Assembly (NCBI GenBank): GCA_963848175.1 | Contig: CAWKCO010000003.1 | Location: 1 to 64,000, forward strand | DNA from: JAMZMI01 sp963848175 | GTDB lineage: Bacteria > Bacteroidota > Bacteroidia > Cytophagales > Cyclobacteriaceae | DNA length: 64,000 nucleotides | Direction: 5' to 3' | Shown: positions 54,679 to 63,027 of the stretch, in pieces | Layout of the letters: each line of letters starts with the position of its first letter | Numbering within the stretch: position 1 is the first letter of the stretch | Notes under the pieces: generated by a model | Database searches by the model: none | The model's input: the letters and a program-made list of their open reading frames with translations, nothing else | Told to the model about the DNA's origin: nothing | Program-made: the position numbers and the translations under genes

Positions 54679-54984
54679 TCAGCCTTTCATTTTTAAAGGA
54701 TCTTGTCTGGAATCGAAGAAATCCGTGATGAAAACAGATTCTCCTTCTAAACGGTAGATAATCTTGAATTGATCTTAAAAAGTTCTTCTGTGACCTTTTT
54801 CTAAATGAGCCAAGTATTCTTCTTTCTGATGTTGATTATATGTTTGGGCAAGCTCTTCAGCTTTATCTAACAACCTTTTACGTAGAGTTAGGACTTTTTC
54901 TATTGGCCAGTTAAGCTCATCCAGTAAAAATTCAATGGACTCATTCAGACTTTCATAACTCTGATCGGTATATATAACCTTCAT
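54679..54984 (-). pseudogene. RelE/ParE-type toxin with a premature stop codon
   Basis: Codons 1-69 give MKVIYTDQSYESLNESIEFL to EEYLAHLEKGHRRTF, then TAA (54775-54777), then the same frame goes on without a shift to DQFKIIYRLEGESVFITDFF and DSRQDPLKMKG-stop at 54679. The joined 101-residue protein has the normal RelE/ParE shape with its final strands (KIIYRLEGESVFITDFFDSRQDP). So a nonsense change (for example TTA to TAA) has removed the C-terminal third, which would inactivate the toxin, unless it is a base-call error. It overlaps its antitoxin gene by ATGA. Confidence 0.75.
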
Positions 54985-55214
54985 ATTCCGAGACGTGCAT
55001 CAAGCCGTTCTTCCATTTCTTTTCTTGTCATAACTTTGCCTTGAACAATATCCTGTTCAGCTTTGAGCGCACGCCCAGTTAGTTTTTCTTTCAGTATGGG
55101 ATTCAGTGCTTTTTGCTCCTCTTTGAGGATTAGTTCCAGCTTAGCAAGGAGAGTCTCATTCTGAAGGGCTAAAAAATCTTCAATAAAATGCAGTTTTCGT
55201 GCTTCTATGTTCAT
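54981..55214 (-). CDS. Antitoxin of the degraded RelE/ParE module
   Basis: 77 residues from ATG 55214 (MNIEARKLHFIEDFLALQNE), the Bacteroidota antitoxin style: a start rich in short helices, then LKAEQDIVQGKVMTRKEMEE. The position, one codon overlap ahead of a RelE/ParE gene, supports the call. The frame is open further upstream, but no ribosome site favours the earlier starts. It is intact although its toxin is broken. Confidence 0.75.
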   Translation of the reverse strand: MNIEARKLHFIEDFLALQNETLLAKLELILKEEQKALNPILKEKLTGRALKAEQDIVQGKVMTRKEMEERLDARLGI

Positions 55215-55449
55215 ATCCACAAAATACCATTCTAGATTATTTTCGATCATATTTAGAACTGAAAACTCATTCTCCATAGATCGCCTCAAAGGTAATGGCC
55301 AGATTATGATTAAGTGTCTACTGTCAAAAATGAAGTCCAATGTCCACTACCCAGCGTCTTAAAGTCTGCACGCTTCCCACTAACTTAGCATTCGCTAAAA
55401 TCTGTCTTTCAAAACTGGATTTAGCATCTTTTCAACAATCCGCACGCAG

Positions 55450-58338
55450 ATGAATCAAACCTTTTTGCAAGAACTCGCACAACGAGTGATGTCTGAAAAC
55501 ACTTCACTTGAAAATGTGACCATGATCTTTCCTAACAGACGGGCAGGGCTTTTTTTCAAAAAAGCATTGGCTCAGCTCATCGACAAACCCATCTGGATGC
55601 CAGAAGTCGGTAGTTTGGAGGATTTCGTGTTGCGCCATCAGCCCATGCGCAAAATGGAAACATTGGAAGGTGTTTTTGCGCTGTTTGAAGTATATAAAAC
55701 CTTTCAGAAAGAGGAGGAGTCGTTTGATCAATTTTACTTCTGGGGCGAAATGATCGTAAAGGATTTCAATGAGATTGATCATTACCTTGTTGATCCTGCC
55801 AAGCTTTTTACTTCCATCAAAACACAGAAAGAGCTCGATGAGGAATTTTACTTTTTGGATGAAGAAGAACGAAAAGTCATACAGTCTTTTTGGGCGAGTT
55901 TTTTACCCAAATCCACTAAAACACAAGATGCTTTTCTGGAAACTTGGAAAATTCTTTTGCCCATTTATGAAAAATATACCGCTGCACTTTTGGAGCGTGG
56001 AGAGGCTTATATGGGGCTGATCTATCGGCAGTTTTCTGATCGTTTGGAGCAATATCTGGGCGACTACAATCGCAAAGTATATTTTGCAGGATTCAATGCC
56101 CTGACCTACACGGAGGAGAAGATTTTTAAATATTTCGTTCGGGACAAAGGAGCGGCCATCGTTTGGGATTTGGACGACTATTATTTTGCTAATAAGCGAC
56201 AGGAGGCTGGCTACTTCCTTAGAGAATATGCACGAGATACGGTCTTGGGTAAAACATTTTCGGAAGAAAAGCCAAAACGCTTTGCTGACAAAACAGCAAA
56301 GACCATTAGCAAAACAGGCGTATCTCTGGAAGTGGGGCAAACGAAAGCTTTAGCCCAACAATTGGATACATTATCCAAAGAGCCGAATTTTAGTCTGGAA
56401 AAAGTGGTGATTGTATTGCCGCAGGAGCACATGCTTTTCCCAGTGTTGCACGCCCTGCCAGATAGCATAGATAAGATCAATATTACCATGGGCTTTCCGC
56501 TAAAGGATACGCCTGTATTTAGTTTGGTCGAGAGCTTGCTTTTCCTTCAAAATCCTCCACGAAAAAGTGACTTGGGCAAGGTGGTGTTTTATTATAAACC
56601 ACTGATGGACTTGCTGGAACACCCGCTACTCAGCGGTATCGAAGTAGAGCGGTCTAAGGCATTGATAGGTACGATCAAAAAGCGAAATCAGATCATACTT
56701 TATCAAGAGGATTTGACTTTCGAGCATCCTTTGCTCAAATTGATTTTTTCTAAGGCCGAGCACCCACTGCAATATTTGATGGAAGTGTTGCAAGCACTTC
56801 ATGCGCACTGGAAAGAGGCTGGACATGATTTGGAATTGGAGTTTCTCAGTCGATTTTACTTGCACATTGTGAGCTTGCGTGAGATGATTGCCAACAGAGA
56901 AGATCAACTGAGTTATGATTTTCTGATCAAGCTTTTCCGCAAGTTGGCGCGTAGTTTGAAAATCCCTTTTACAGGAGAGCCGCTACATGGCTTGCAGATC
57001 ATGGGGATATTGGAAACCAGAAATCTTGATTTCGAGCATGTTTTTGTTCTTAATATGAATGAAGATGCCTGGCCAGCACCACCCAAACGTGGTTCGTTTG
57101 TTCCTTATAACATCCGTCGGGCATTTGAGCTACCCGTGCAGGATCATCACGATGCGATTTATGCGTATCTATTTTATCGCCTTTTGCAGCGTGCAGACCA
57201 TGTTCACTTTTTCTACAACACCGTTTCGGAGTTTAATGTAAATGGTGAAATCAGCCGACTCGTACAGCAACTGGAAGTAGAGTCAGGTTTTGAAATCCAA
57301 AAAGAGATCCTTGCCAACCCCATCAAAGTGCCACTGCCCGAACCAATATTGGTGGAGAAAACGGATGAAGTCTTTGCCAAAATGCAACGATTTTTAGAGG
57401 GGTATGCAGGACGTGATGCCTCGCGCTTCACTCCCTCAGCGCTCAATGCCTATCTCGATTGTCGCTTGCGTTTTTATTTCAAATACGTAGAAAAGCTCTG
57501 GGAACCTGAAGAAGTGCAAGAGGAAATGGATGCAGCAGTGTTCGGAAACATACTGCACAACACCATGGAGTTGCTTTATAAGTCTTTTATGGCGAGGGAA
57601 AAGCGAGAGGTCGTTCACCCCCAAGATTTGTTTTGGATTAAAGCGGGGATAGAAGGAGCGCTCAAGCAGGTTTTTATTGAGCATTATGGGATAAAAAACG
57701 AAAAAAAATTCAAGCCCGAAGGGCGTACTTTGATCGCTTGGGATATTCTGAGAAAATTCCTCAACCAAATTTTGACATTGGATGAAGCTTATGCCCCATT
57801 CCAGATTCTAGGCTTGGAAGCAAGCACGCGCGAGGGCTACAGTTTGGATTTTCCTGTGGATGTAAATGGAGAGAAAATAGCTGTTCGTCTTAAGGGAATC
57901 ATTGACCGACTGGATATGAAAGACGGCAAGGTGCGGGTAGTGGATTACAAGACTGGAAAAGATGAAAAGTCTTTTACTACCGTAGCTTCGCTTACGGATA
58001 GAGAGGATACAAAACGAAATAAAGCCATTTTTCAGGTCTTTTTCTACAGCTATCTGTACATGGTTAATGCCAAGGAAAGCTATGACACCATAGAGCCAGG
58101 AATATTCAATAGTAAAGACCTTTTTGCCAAGAAATTTGACTCTCGTGTTTTTAGTAAAATAGCTTACAAAGAAGCTGAGCCTGTGTCGGAGTTTCGCCAG
58201 TACGCAACGGAATATGAGGAGGGCTTACGCACATTACTCACCGAAATGTTTGATCAAAATGTGCCATTTGATCAAACAGACGATGAGAAAAAATGTGGCT
58301 ACTGTCCGTATAAAGAAATTTGTAATAGGAGGGGGTAG
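55450..58338 (+). CDS. AddB-like helicase-fold nuclease with PD-(D/E)XK and 4Fe-4S cysteines
   Basis: 962 residues. An inactive-helicase-like body precedes a C-terminal RecB-family nuclease: RFTPSALNAYLDCRLRFYFK (~660-680), then GNILHNTMELLY, IDRLDMKDGKVRVVDYKTGK (catalytic D and K of the PD-(D/E)XK site, ~820-840) and a final CGYCPYKEICNRRG. Cys in YLDCRLRF plus CxxCxxxxxC form the AddB-type iron-sulfur cluster (family knowledge). Such proteins pair with AddA/RecB-like helicases to process double-strand breaks. The 3' end, coding for the last 19 codons including three cluster cysteines, is duplicated at 60003-60059. Confidence 0.87.
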   Translation: MNQTFLQELAQRVMSENTSLENVTMIFPNRRAGLFFKKALAQLIDKPIWMPEVGSLEDFVLRHQPMRKMETLEGVFALFEVYKTFQKEEESFDQFYFWGEMIVKDFNEIDHYLVDPAKLFTSIKTQKELDEEFYFLDEEERKVIQSFWASFLPKSTKTQDAFLETWKILLPIYEKYTAALLERGEAYMGLIYRQFSDRLEQYLGDYNRKVYFAGFNALTYTEEKIFKYFVRDKGAAIVWDLDDYYFANKRQEAGYFLREYARDTVLGKTFSEEKPKRFADKTAKTISKTGVSLEVGQTKALAQQLDTLSKEPNFSLEKVVIVLPQEHMLFPVLHALPDSIDKINITMGFPLKDTPVFSLVESLLFLQNPPRKSDLGKVVFYYKPLMDLLEHPLLSGIEVERSKALIGTIKKRNQIILYQEDLTFEHPLLKLIFSKAEHPLQYLMEVLQALHAHWKEAGHDLELEFLSRFYLHIVSLREMIANREDQLSYDFLIKLFRKLARSLKIPFTGEPLHGLQIMGILETRNLDFEHVFVLNMNEDAWPAPPKRGSFVPYNIRRAFELPVQDHHDAIYAYLFYRLLQRADHVHFFYNTVSEFNVNGEISRLVQQLEVESGFEIQKEILANPIKVPLPEPILVEKTDEVFAKMQRFLEGYAGRDASRFTPSALNAYLDCRLRFYFKYVEKLWEPEEVQEEMDAAVFGNILHNTMELLYKSFMAREKREVVHPQDLFWIKAGIEGALKQVFIEHYGIKNEKKFKPEGRTLIAWDILRKFLNQILTLDEAYAPFQILGLEASTREGYSLDFPVDVNGEKIAVRLKGIIDRLDMKDGKVRVVDYKTGKDEKSFTTVASLTDREDTKRNKAIFQVFFYSYLYMVNAKESYDTIEPGIFNSKDLFAKKFDSRVFSKIAYKEAEPVSEFRQYATEYEEGLRTLLTEMFDQNVPFDQTDDEKKCGYCPYKEICNRRG
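58282..58338 (+). repeat. 57-bp direct repeat, copy 1 (3' end of the AddB-like gene)
   Basis: Identical to 60003-60059. It starts GATGAGAAAAAATGTGGC and ends with the stop TAG. Weaker similarity continues about 15 bases upstream (TTTGATCAAACAGAC against TTTGACTAAACAGAG). Confidence 0.95.
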
Positions 58339-58374
58339 CTCTTGAGATGTCCCACTGACACCCATACAAAAAGG

Positions 58375-58409
58375 AAGAGCCCAAAATAAGTTTAATATTT
58401 TGGGCTCTT
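58375..58409 (-). terminator. Terminator between the AddB-like gene and the LamG lipoprotein gene
   Basis: A perfect 13-bp stem, AAGAGCCCAAAAT (58375-58387) with ATTTTGGGCTCTT (58397-58409), and a nine-base loop. On the minus strand it is followed by CCTTTTTTGTATG, so it terminates the LamG gene, and it may work for both convergent genes. Confidence 0.8.
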
Positions 58410-58481
58410 GCCAATTTTCAGAATGAGTAGCAAACTACTCATTCGTCTTTAAAAAAGATGTGTTAATTTATTGAATCAATA

Positions 58482-59876
58482 TTATTCAGTGAACAATTCA
58501 TGAACTTCTGATGAATTTAGAGCGCGATTGTAGATTCGAATATCATCTAGGTCTCCCTTGAACATCGTGCCTCCACCAAACGTCCGAGCATATGCCCCTA
58601 TTTGTAATGGGTTATGTTGTGAATAATTAATTGTATGGGATATTAATGAACTGGAAACAAGCGAGTCATTCAAATATAGTTTAAGGTTATTGCCGTTAAA
58701 AGTGTAGACGACATGATGCCACTCATCTAGAGAAACAATTTCGTCATCAGTAATGGTCTGAACCCATTGATTACTTCCCTTGTGGTTGCTGCCTCTGAGA
58801 TTGCCCTCTAATACTCCTACATAGTATCCACAATTGTTTCTTATAGGACTAAAACTACTCATAGTGATAATGGCTCCTGTGCTGTCTTGAGCTTTGAACC
58901 ATGCAGAGACAGAGACTTCTTGATTTTCAAAAAGAGAACTATTAGCAACTTCTATACGATCATCTACGCCATCAAAGCTATAGGCCTTATTTGGATTGCC
59001 ATGTCTGTCACTAGTTAAAGTAGCACCTAGTACTGTTCCGTTTAAGCTGTTGCCGCTTGCATCATTTGCATTTCCATCGAAAGTATATTTTGCTACAAGC
59101 CCTCTATTCACATCAAAAATCACAGATAATGGGTGAGTTCTGAAATAATTCAGTGTGTCGGCGTTCAACTGAAATATATGTATATCGCTTTCCTTTGAAA
59201 TACGCAGTTCTACTGCGCCATTTCCTGTAGGAATTTTTACTATATTAATTGAGTCTCCTAGAGATCGTGAGTAGATTGAATCACCTCCAGTAAATAGAGA
59301 TAAATTAGCTCCAGTAAATTGATAGCCGTCTTCACTGGCGTTAGGTTCAAATACACTAATTAGAATGTTGACAGTGGGGTTGACGCCAAAACTTAAAGAA
59401 GTATATCCAAGATCCTCAATGTCGGAGTAACTTGTTTCGATCACATCAAGAGTAATATTTGAGACTTTATCTGCTGATATTTCAAAATATACTGGTAGTG
59501 GATTATCCACGAATGAAGCCAACAATGAGCCTTCTTTAGGCGTGCCATAAACAATATTGTCGCTTTCGTCTAAAACTAAAAATTTGGTCACACTATAGTC
59601 TCCAATTTCTAGAAGCAAAGGAGAACTAGCATAGTTATCACTAATGGAATTGAGTGGTATTTTTTTGTCTGTGACGACAGGGCTGCCATTATCATCTTCC
59701 AGAGAAAGAATAATGGAGGCAGCCTCGGGAAGAGATTCTCTTGAATGAGTGTTTGAACTTGTTTCAAAGGAGAAAGTCACTTCATTTTTCTGAGGTTCTG
59801 TCGGATTTTCTTCACAAGAAGAGAAAAGAAATAGACCAGAAACGGCGGTAATAAAACATGCGGTTTTTAAATTCAT
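58482..59876 (-). CDS. Outer-surface lipoprotein with a LamG-like domain
   Basis: 464 residues. Lipoprotein signal (FITAVSGLFLFSSC, Cys near 20), an N-terminal beta-rich part of unknown family (~30-250) and a laminin-G/concanavalin-like jelly roll (~255-464): LVAKYTFDGNANDASGNSLN, YSFDGVDDRIEV, EVSVSAWFKAQD, WHHVVYTFNGNNLKLYLND and GDLDDIRIYNRALNSSEV. LamG domains commonly bind glycans. It is the only gene between the two 57-bp repeats and is transcribed against the flanking genes, so it was likely inserted. Its promoter was not identified. Confidence 0.85.
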   Translation of the reverse strand: MNLKTACFITAVSGLFLFSSCEENPTEPQKNEVTFSFETSSNTHSRESLPEAASIILSLEDDNGSPVVTDKKIPLNSISDNYASSPLLLEIGDYSVTKFLVLDESDNIVYGTPKEGSLLASFVDNPLPVYFEISADKVSNITLDVIETSYSDIEDLGYTSLSFGVNPTVNILISVFEPNASEDGYQFTGANLSLFTGGDSIYSRSLGDSINIVKIPTGNGAVELRISKESDIHIFQLNADTLNYFRTHPLSVIFDVNRGLVAKYTFDGNANDASGNSLNGTVLGATLTSDRHGNPNKAYSFDGVDDRIEVANSSLFENQEVSVSAWFKAQDSTGAIITMSSFSPIRNNCGYYVGVLEGNLRGSNHKGSNQWVQTITDDEIVSLDEWHHVVYTFNGNNLKLYLNDSLVSSSLISHTINYSQHNPLQIGAYARTFGGGTMFKGDLDDIRIYNRALNSSEVHELFTE

Positions 59877-60002
59877 AAGGTGAAATTTAGTTATGTCGCA
59901 ATATATTTAATTTTCTTGTTGAAGAAGTGTTTTGAAGGCTTTAAATTCAATGGATTCTTTAAAAAACACAATTTCATCAGTACAACTTTTGACTAAACAG
60001 AG

Positions 60003-60059
60003 GATGAGAAAAAATGTGGCTACTGTCCGTATAAAGAAATTTGTAATAGGAGGGGGTAG
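60003..60059 (+). repeat. 57-bp direct repeat, copy 2 (displaced gene 3' end)
   Basis: Exact copy of 58282-58338, including codons for CGYCPYKEIC and the stop, but with no gene in frame upstream. It marks the far boundary of the 1.66-kb segment carrying the LamG gene. Confidence 0.95.
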
Positions 60060-60115
60060 ATTCCCAATAACGATAAAGTATATTTCAGTCTTAAAGCACT
60101 AATTTGAGTAATGGT

Positions 60116-60574
60116 ATGAATGAACAACAAAATAATTTGAAGGAAAAATTCGGTGATCTTTTGGCAAGAAATTACAGAAGATTGGAAGTTTTAGGTGCGG
60201 CACTTGTGCTCCTGGTATTTGCTCTTCAATTCGCTGGCGTTGGGGGAATCAATACATTTTTAGGTGTATCGCTTACTTTTTTGGCCATCATTCATTTTCT
60301 AGGAGCTTATATCCCCATTGAATATGATAATCTTTTTGGTATTGTTGGTTCTAAAGTTGTTCATATCAGTTCTTCCATTACCCTTGTGGGTGTAATGTAC
60401 GCTAATCTTATCCTGCCAGGAGCCGCTCAAATGCTGATGATCGGTTGTAGTTCTCTGGCTATTGGCCTGACGTTGCTAATTGTCCTTTGGATGAAAAACA
60501 AACAAGAGGCTTACCTACCAGTATTATTGCGAGGGGCATGTGTATTGTTGTTAGGGTTGTGTTTTGTGCTATGA
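60116..60574 (+). CDS. Small membrane protein of unknown function
   Basis: 152 residues from ATG 60116. After a polar N-terminus (NEQQNNLKEKFGDLLARNYR) come about four hydrophobic helices (LEVLGAALVLLVFALQFAGV, FLGVSLTFLAIIHFLGAY, VHISSSITLVGVMYANLIL, SLAIGLTLLIVLWMK) plus a final hydrophobic end. No motif suggests a function. It stands alone between the 57-bp repeat copy and the convergent purN gene. An alternative TTG at 60104 would add four residues. Confidence 0.65.
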   Translation: MNEQQNNLKEKFGDLLARNYRRLEVLGAALVLLVFALQFAGVGGINTFLGVSLTFLAIIHFLGAYIPIEYDNLFGIVGSKVVHISSSITLVGVMYANLILPGAAQMLMIGCSSLAIGLTLLIVLWMKNKQEAYLPVLLRGACVLLLGLCFVL

Positions 60575-60623
60575 CAAAACACAAAATAGGATAATATCAC
60601 TGATGCTAAGATGTGTCATCATC

Positions 60624-61184
60624 CTACCCAATATACTCTTTCACCACATTTGGGAAGTGCGCGTACTCCAGTTTATGAATCTTAGCAGCAACAGCTTCCG
60701 CATCATCGGCAGGTGAGACTTCACATTTGGCTTGAAAGAGGATGCGCCCTTCATCGTAATGCTCATTGACCAAATGTATCGTGATGCCCGTTTCCGTTTC
60801 TTTATTGGCCACTACCGCCTCGTGCACATGTGAGCCGTACATTCCTTTGCCTCCATACTTGGGTAGTAAAGCGGGGTGGATATTGATGATTTTATCAGGA
60901 TATGCTGCGATTAGATATTCAGGAACTTTCCAAAGAAAGCCAGCCAAAACGATGAAGTTAACATCATAATTTTTCAGTTGTTCTAAAAAGACATCTGTTC
61001 GAAAATCCTCCCTATTGAACACCGCACAGGGTACATTAAGCTTTTTTGCACGCTCAATCACATAAGCTTTTGGGTTGTTACAAAAGATGACTTTTACGTG
61101 AAGGTCTGTTTCTTCAAAGTCGGTGATGATTTTCTCCGCGTTTGATCCGCTACCCGAAGCGAAAATGGCAATGTTTTTATTCAT
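60624..61184 (-). CDS. purN: Phosphoribosylglycinamide formyltransferase
   Basis: 186 residues, the normal PurN size. It transfers a formyl group from 10-formyl-THF to GAR in purine synthesis. Signatures: N-terminal IAIFASGSGSNAEKII, the folate-binding FIVLAGFLWKVPEYLI, the catalytic Asn-His-Asp set in KIINIHPALLPKYGGKGMYG (NIHP) and HLVNEHYDEGRILFQ (the Asp). It leads no obvious purine operon here; the prenyltransferase gene is 37 bases upstream on the same strand. Confidence 0.95.
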   Translation of the reverse strand: MNKNIAIFASGSGSNAEKIITDFEETDLHVKVIFCNNPKAYVIERAKKLNVPCAVFNREDFRTDVFLEQLKNYDVNFIVLAGFLWKVPEYLIAAYPDKIINIHPALLPKYGGKGMYGSHVHEAVVANKETETGITIHLVNEHYDEGRILFQAKCEVSPADDAEAVAAKIHKLEYAHFPNVVKEYIG

Positions 61185-61221
61185 GCGTGTAAAAGGAAAG
61201 TCTAGAACTCTAGGAAGTTCA

Positions 61222-62087
61222 TTATATAAAAAACATACTAATCAACCCCGTAAAGATGATCAAATTGGTGAAATAGGTCAGTTGTCTATACTCTTTTTGT
61301 CGGTCGGCCCGTGACAATTTGTAAACAAACCACCCGAAGAGAGGCATAAGCGCCATGAAATAATAGAGCACCAAGGGGTTTCTGATTAAAACCAAAAACG
61401 TGACTAGAAAACCTCCACTTCCTAAAATCACGAGATAGATAAAAAATTTCGCACCACGAATGCCCCAAACCACGGGTATCGACTGACAGCCGAACGTGGC
61501 ATCACCCTTCACATCTTCTATGTCTTTGACTACCTCACGTATCAGCACAATACCCATGGCAAAAATGGAGTAGATGTAAACGAGCACTTCATTTCTCCCA
61601 AGAAAAACAGGTATCAGCAGTAGGGCCAATCCTGCCATTAAAGCAACAGTAACGTTTCCAATGATGGGCAAGCGACGAAGGGAGTTGGAGTAATGCCACA
61701 AGCTAAAACTCGAAAAGAGGTGTACTATCCCAACGGCTGGCTTCACGTAAAATCCAATTGCTATGCCTGCAACTGTGAGTAGTAAATGTGCCACCATGGC
61801 CAGTCTGCGACGAAAGAGCGTGCCTACTACCACTTTGTCTGGGCGGTTGATCATGTCTATTTTCTGATCGTAGTAGTCGTTGATAATGTAGCCACCAGCC
61901 GCGATGCAAAGTGTGCTTGCTACCATCAAGAAAAAGCTAAATGAGGAGAAAATGGATGCTTTCTTTTCGAAAGTCGAAACTAAGAAACACTAAGTGTCAG
62001 GTATTGCGTGCTGGCGATGATCAGCAAGTTGGGAATGCGACTTGCCTTCAAGAAACCTACAAAATCGTATTTGATGATCCGTCTCAT
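61222..62087 (-). CDS. UbiA-type prenyltransferase, one frameshift
   Basis: About 288 residues when read from ATG 62087. Both Asp-rich motifs are present: YIINDYYDQKIDMINRP and EVVKDIEDVKGDATFG, within about eight membrane helices. In Bacteroidota this family is usually annotated as geranylgeranylglycerol-phosphate geranylgeranyltransferase; the true substrate is open (it may act in menaquinone or lipid synthesis). The N-terminal part (MRRIIKYDFVGFLKASRIPN to ASTQYLTLS) and the main part (from VSTFEKKASIFSSFSFFLMV) are in different frames, broken near 61990-62005. The start overlaps the stop of the DUF2520 gene by ATGA. Confidence 0.82.
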
Positions 62088-62866
62088 GAGTTTTGCTGTC
62101 TTTGGATCAAACGTGTGAGTTGCTTGTATATTTTCTGTATCTCAGGGTCTTTCTTCAGCAGCTTTTTGTGCTTCGCAATGGTGGATATGTCGCCACGTGC
62201 CGCAGGACCGGTTTGTGCTTTACTCGGCCCTATTGTCAATGCTTTTTGTGTTGTCTCGCTGATCAGCGGCTTGATCAATTCAAAATCGAGCCCTATCGCA
62301 TTTAGCTGATTTTCTGCAAGCGAATAAAGCGCATTACTGAAATTGCAGGCAATGACAGCTGCAAGATGAATCTTCCTTCGCTCTTTGGATCGAAGAATGC
62401 TTACTTTATTCGAGAGCCTGTCGGCAATGGTTTCAATGCTTCTAAATGCCTCTTTGTTATTCGATTCAATGAATATTGGTGTTTCACTAAAGTTGACATG
62501 CTTTTCCTTGGTGAAAGTCTGAAGTGGATAGAGCACTCCGAAATTTTCAATAGCGCTATTGTCAAATAAGTTAATTCCTTGCGTACCAGATGTATGAACT
62601 ACGGTTGCTTTTGGTGGAAATGTGTAAGTGGAAATTACTTCTGGAAGTGCCTCGTCCGAAACAGCCAGAATGACCAAATCCACCTCTTGGCTAGATAAGT
62701 CTGATTAGCGAGGATGACCTTACTATCATTGCCAAAAAAAGGTCGAAATTCATCAGCATTTTCCTGCTGATCTTACACAAAGTACAGTCAATGGATTTTT
62801 AGTTTCAAAAAGCCGTTTTGCTAGATGATAGGCCAAATTTCCATTTCCAACAATCGCTACTTTCAT
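62084..62866 (-). CDS. Rossmann-like and DUF2520 domain protein, at least two frameshifts
   Basis: The start at 62866 gives MKVAIVGNGNLAYHLAKRLF, a GxGxxG NAD(P)-binding loop. Frame slips near 62765 and 62695, and then 200 codons continue: LVILAVSDEALPEVI, VVHTSGTQGINLF, the DUF2520 part RKIHLAAVIACNFSNALYSL and GPAARGDISTIAKH. The layout resembles F420/NADP-dependent reductases; the substrate is unknown. It is probably intact in the organism and damaged by base-call errors. Coupled to the ubiA-type gene downstream. Confidence 0.78.
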
Positions 62867-63027
62867 TTTTGAGGGCTATGCGCAGACCGCTTACCGCAGT
62901 GCGCTTGTTAAATCAATATTTATTGAAAAATATATTTCCTATTCATATTGCAATTCAAAACGCCAACGAGGTTTGAAACCTCATCGGCCTAAAGCGTAAA
63001 GCGCTAGGCGTATTGCGCTTAGCGCAC
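62867..63027. other. Intergenic region with hairpins, possible terminator of the CcmF-like gene
   Basis: Contains GAGGTTTGAAACCTC (62968-62982) and GCGCTTAGCGC (63015-63025). On the minus strand the first hairpin is followed by GTTGGCGTTTTG, a weak T tract. A terminator role is likely but not certain. Confidence 0.4.

Larger units (their letters stand above)
54636..55350. repeat. 11-bp inverted repeat flanking the degraded toxin-antitoxin pair
   Basis: TAGTGGACATT at 54636-54646 recurs as its reverse complement AATGTCCACTA at 55339-55349. The pair encloses exactly the RelE/ParE-antitoxin genes and their upstream region. It might mark the ends of a small mobile unit, or be chance. Confidence 0.4.
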
